A DNA stretch of 57,819 nt from Thermoguttaceae bacterium (GTDB lineage: Bacteria; Planctomycetota; Planctomycetia; Pirellulales; Thermoguttaceae): assembly GCA_025060325.1 (NCBI GenBank), contig JANXBW010000029.1:1-57819 (forward strand), given 5' to 3'. Within the stretch, counting starts at the first letter, position 1. The number at the start of each line of letters is the position of its first letter. Shown one piece after another: positions 56,279-57,819 of the stretch. The notes beneath the pieces were generated by a model. The model did no database searches, had not been told where the DNA came from, and saw only the letters and a list, made by a program, of their open reading frames with translations. The translations under genes were made by a program, and so were the position numbers.

Positions 56279-57271
56279 CTAGTTGACGATATTTCGCAGC
56301 GGTTGCCCTAGGATCGCTCGCCGGCAGGCAAAAGCCGTCTTTTGCCGCATCTCCAAAAAGCCCTCTTCGCAATAAAACGCCGCATGCGGATTAATGATCA
56401 CCCGATGGTGGGCCGGGTGCTCCGGGTCGCGCCACGCCCGAATAAGCGGATGATCTTCTGGCGGCGGCTCAAGCTCCAAAACATCTAGCCCCACACCAGC
56501 CAAATGCCCCCGCGCCACAAACTCAGCCAGCACCGACGTGTCCACAATTGCCCCCCGCGCCGTGTTGATCAAGAACGATCCCCGCGGCATCATTTCGATC
56601 GTGCGACCGTTGAGCATCTGCCGCGTCTCCTCCGTTAACGGACAGTGGACACTTACCACAAAACTCTGCCGTAATAGCTCCTCCAACGTTTCCGCCCGGC
56701 GAATCCCCAACGACTTGTCATACCCATCCGGTTTGTAGGGATCGTAAAATACGACATCCATCCCCAGCGCCTTACCGCGAAGGGCCATCGCCGTACCGAT
56801 TCGCCCCAGACCAATAATCCCCAGCACCCTCCCCCGGATCCGCCACACGGGCGCCGCCAATTGATAGGTCCATGGCCGCTCGCCACCGCGCAATCGCGAA
56901 TTCATCAACTGCACCCCCCGCACCAACGCCAACATCATGGCCAGGGCCGTATCCGCTACCTCCTCCGAGCCATAGTCCGGCACATTGACCACCGGTATCC
57001 CCCGCTCCCGAGCAAATGCACAGTCCACATTGTCAAAACCCACTCCCGCGCGCACAATCACCCGGCAAGCTTCCAACCGCTCCAGTGTCTGCCGGGTAAT
57101 GTGTATGGCATGGTAGACCACCAAAGCCACCGCCTTTTCCACCCGGCCCACTAGCTGCTCTTCCCGAGTGGCACCCAATGCCACTACCTCCGCTAGCTGC
57201 CCGAGGATCTCCTTTTCCGGGCAGAGATCATCGTCAACAAAATCGGTGATCACCACAAGTGGTTTGTCCAT
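56279..57271 (-). CDS. D-isomer-specific 2-hydroxyacid dehydrogenase (CtBP-like)
   Basis: A 330-residue NAD-dependent dehydrogenase for D-2-hydroxyacids or related substrates. The Rossmann motif GIIGLGRIGTAMA lies near residue 150. The catalytic residues are Arg in INTARGAIVD, Glu in LDVLELEPP and His in INPHAAFY. The NPHAAFYCEEGF stretch is typical of the C-terminal-binding-protein-like subgroup. The open frame extends 52 codons upstream to 57427, but that part is Cys/Gly-rich and not family-like, so ATG 57271, with GGGAG upstream, is used. Its substrate is not evident. Confidence 0.92.
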   Translation of the reverse strand: MDKPLVVITDFVDDDLCPEKEILGQLAEVVALGATREEQLVGRVEKAVALVVYHAIHITRQTLERLEACRVIVRAGVGFDNVDCAFARERGIPVVNVPDYGSEEVADTALAMMLALVRGVQLMNSRLRGGERPWTYQLAAPVWRIRGRVLGIIGLGRIGTAMALRGKALGMDVVFYDPYKPDGYDKSLGIRRAETLEELLRQSFVVSVHCPLTEETRQMLNGRTIEMMPRGSFLINTARGAIVDTSVLAEFVARGHLAGVGLDVLELEPPPEDHPLIRAWRDPEHPAHHRVIINPHAAFYCEEGFLEMRQKTAFACRRAILGQPLRNIVN

Positions 57272-57708
57272 GGTCGCTGTTGCCACTCCCAAAAAACTAA
57301 CGCCAAGTTCTTGCAGCACCTGACCAGCTAAGCCCACTCCTGGCACAATAGGCCCCCGACAAAGGCACAGAGTATCTGGCCTGAGGCAAGAAGCGCCCAT
57401 CATGCCCGGCCCCTTCGAGCTTTGCAACCCACCCCCATGCAGTGGTAATCAAGGCTTAGGGCAAGCTTCCCGGCCAATCCGGTTCACTGCCGCCAACCGT
57501 CCCCACTGACAAACCCTGCTTAGGCCAAAAGAGGGAAAAACGCCTCCGGCACATTGACAGAAAAGCACCTTTCTGATAACCTATGACCGTGCAGTGCCGT
57601 GGTCTTTGACAATCCAAACGGCAAGAAGAATGATCGGTAAATTGACCGCGAAAATGCCGGTTAATGCCACCTAAGGGGGAATTTAAACCCCTTTGGCGAA
57701 GGATAAAA
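57272..57708. other. Spacer at the window end
   Basis: These bases hold no recognisable gene. A small hairpin pairs AAGGGG (57673-57678) with CCCCTT (57688-57693) around an A/T-rich loop, just before a possible gene start. Confidence 0.4.
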
Positions 57709-57819
57709 ATGGGTGGAAAAGGGGGGACCTTTTCCGGAAGACGTAAGTTGAGGTGTGGTATGGGTTTGTGGCGGAATTTTACCCAGTTTAACGTGCCATT
57801 TGTGGACGAAGTCCATCCC
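57709..57819 (+). CDS. Possible start of a gene cut by the window end
   Basis: An ATG at 57709, 6 bases after an AAGGAT ribosome-binding-like site, opens a frame that stays open for 37 codons to the window edge. An alternative in-frame ATG at 57760 gives MGLWRNFTQFNVPFVDEVHP. It is too short to name, and it could be chance. Confidence 0.35.
   Translation, partial: MGGKGGTFSGRRKLRCGMGLWRNFTQFNVPFVDEVHP

Overview
The window looks like a chromosomal segment of a planctomycete, most likely a thermophilic member of the Pirellulales (Thermogutta-like). This is inferred from gene content, not from a marker gene. The content includes several Tat- or Sec-exported Gfo/Idh/MocA oxidoreductases, a ThuA plus 3-keto-glycoside hydrolase (DUF1080) protein, a sulfatase relic, a large hydrazine-synthase-alpha-like c-type cytochrome with a LamG domain, a GYF-domain membrane protein and a secreted prenyltransferase-repeat protein. 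Base composition is moderately GC-rich, and spacers are long (often 0.5-1.2 kb) with almost no recognisable content.

Layout. 0-9 kb: secreted carbohydrate-related proteins on the + strand (a hydrolase-like/nucleoside-hydrolase-like fusion cut by the window edge, a Gfo/Idh/MocA oxidoreductase, ThuA-DUF1080), then a broken sulfatase gene converging on a tandem metallo-beta-lactamase protein. 9-13 kb: a small hypothetical protein and the 1219-residue diheme HzsA-like protein, both on the - strand. 14-20 kb: a + strand run of sensor kinase, receiver, STAS protein, GspE/PilB ATPase and GspF/PilC platform. 20-31 kb: a phosphohexomutase, a family 11 rhamnogalacturonan lyase, a GH20-like secreted protein, a second Gfo/Idh/MocA protein and a DUF255 thioredoxin-like protein.

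31.8-35.9 kb: a compact lipid-type cluster of acyl carrier protein, two CrtI-like FAD oxidoreductases and a FabZ-like dehydratase. 36-41 kb (- strand): a third Gfo/Idh/MocA oxidoreductase, a hybrid histidine kinase and an HDOD protein. 41.5-45 kb: a DUF4091 secreted protein, then a badly decayed trypsin-like protease gene. 46-57 kb: a lone GroES, a secreted prenyltransferase-repeat protein, a NagB-like/PIG-L fusion, ProB, GlmS, a GYF-domain protein and a D-2-hydroxyacid dehydrogenase.

Two themes stand out. One is export of glycan-active enzymes, with amino-sugar and sugar-phosphate metabolism inside the cell (PGM, GlmS, NagB/PIG-L). The other is gene decay: two pseudogenes carry several independent lesions, and several spacers hold protein-like fragments. 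No rRNA, convincing tRNA, CRISPR array, insertion sequence or prophage was found.
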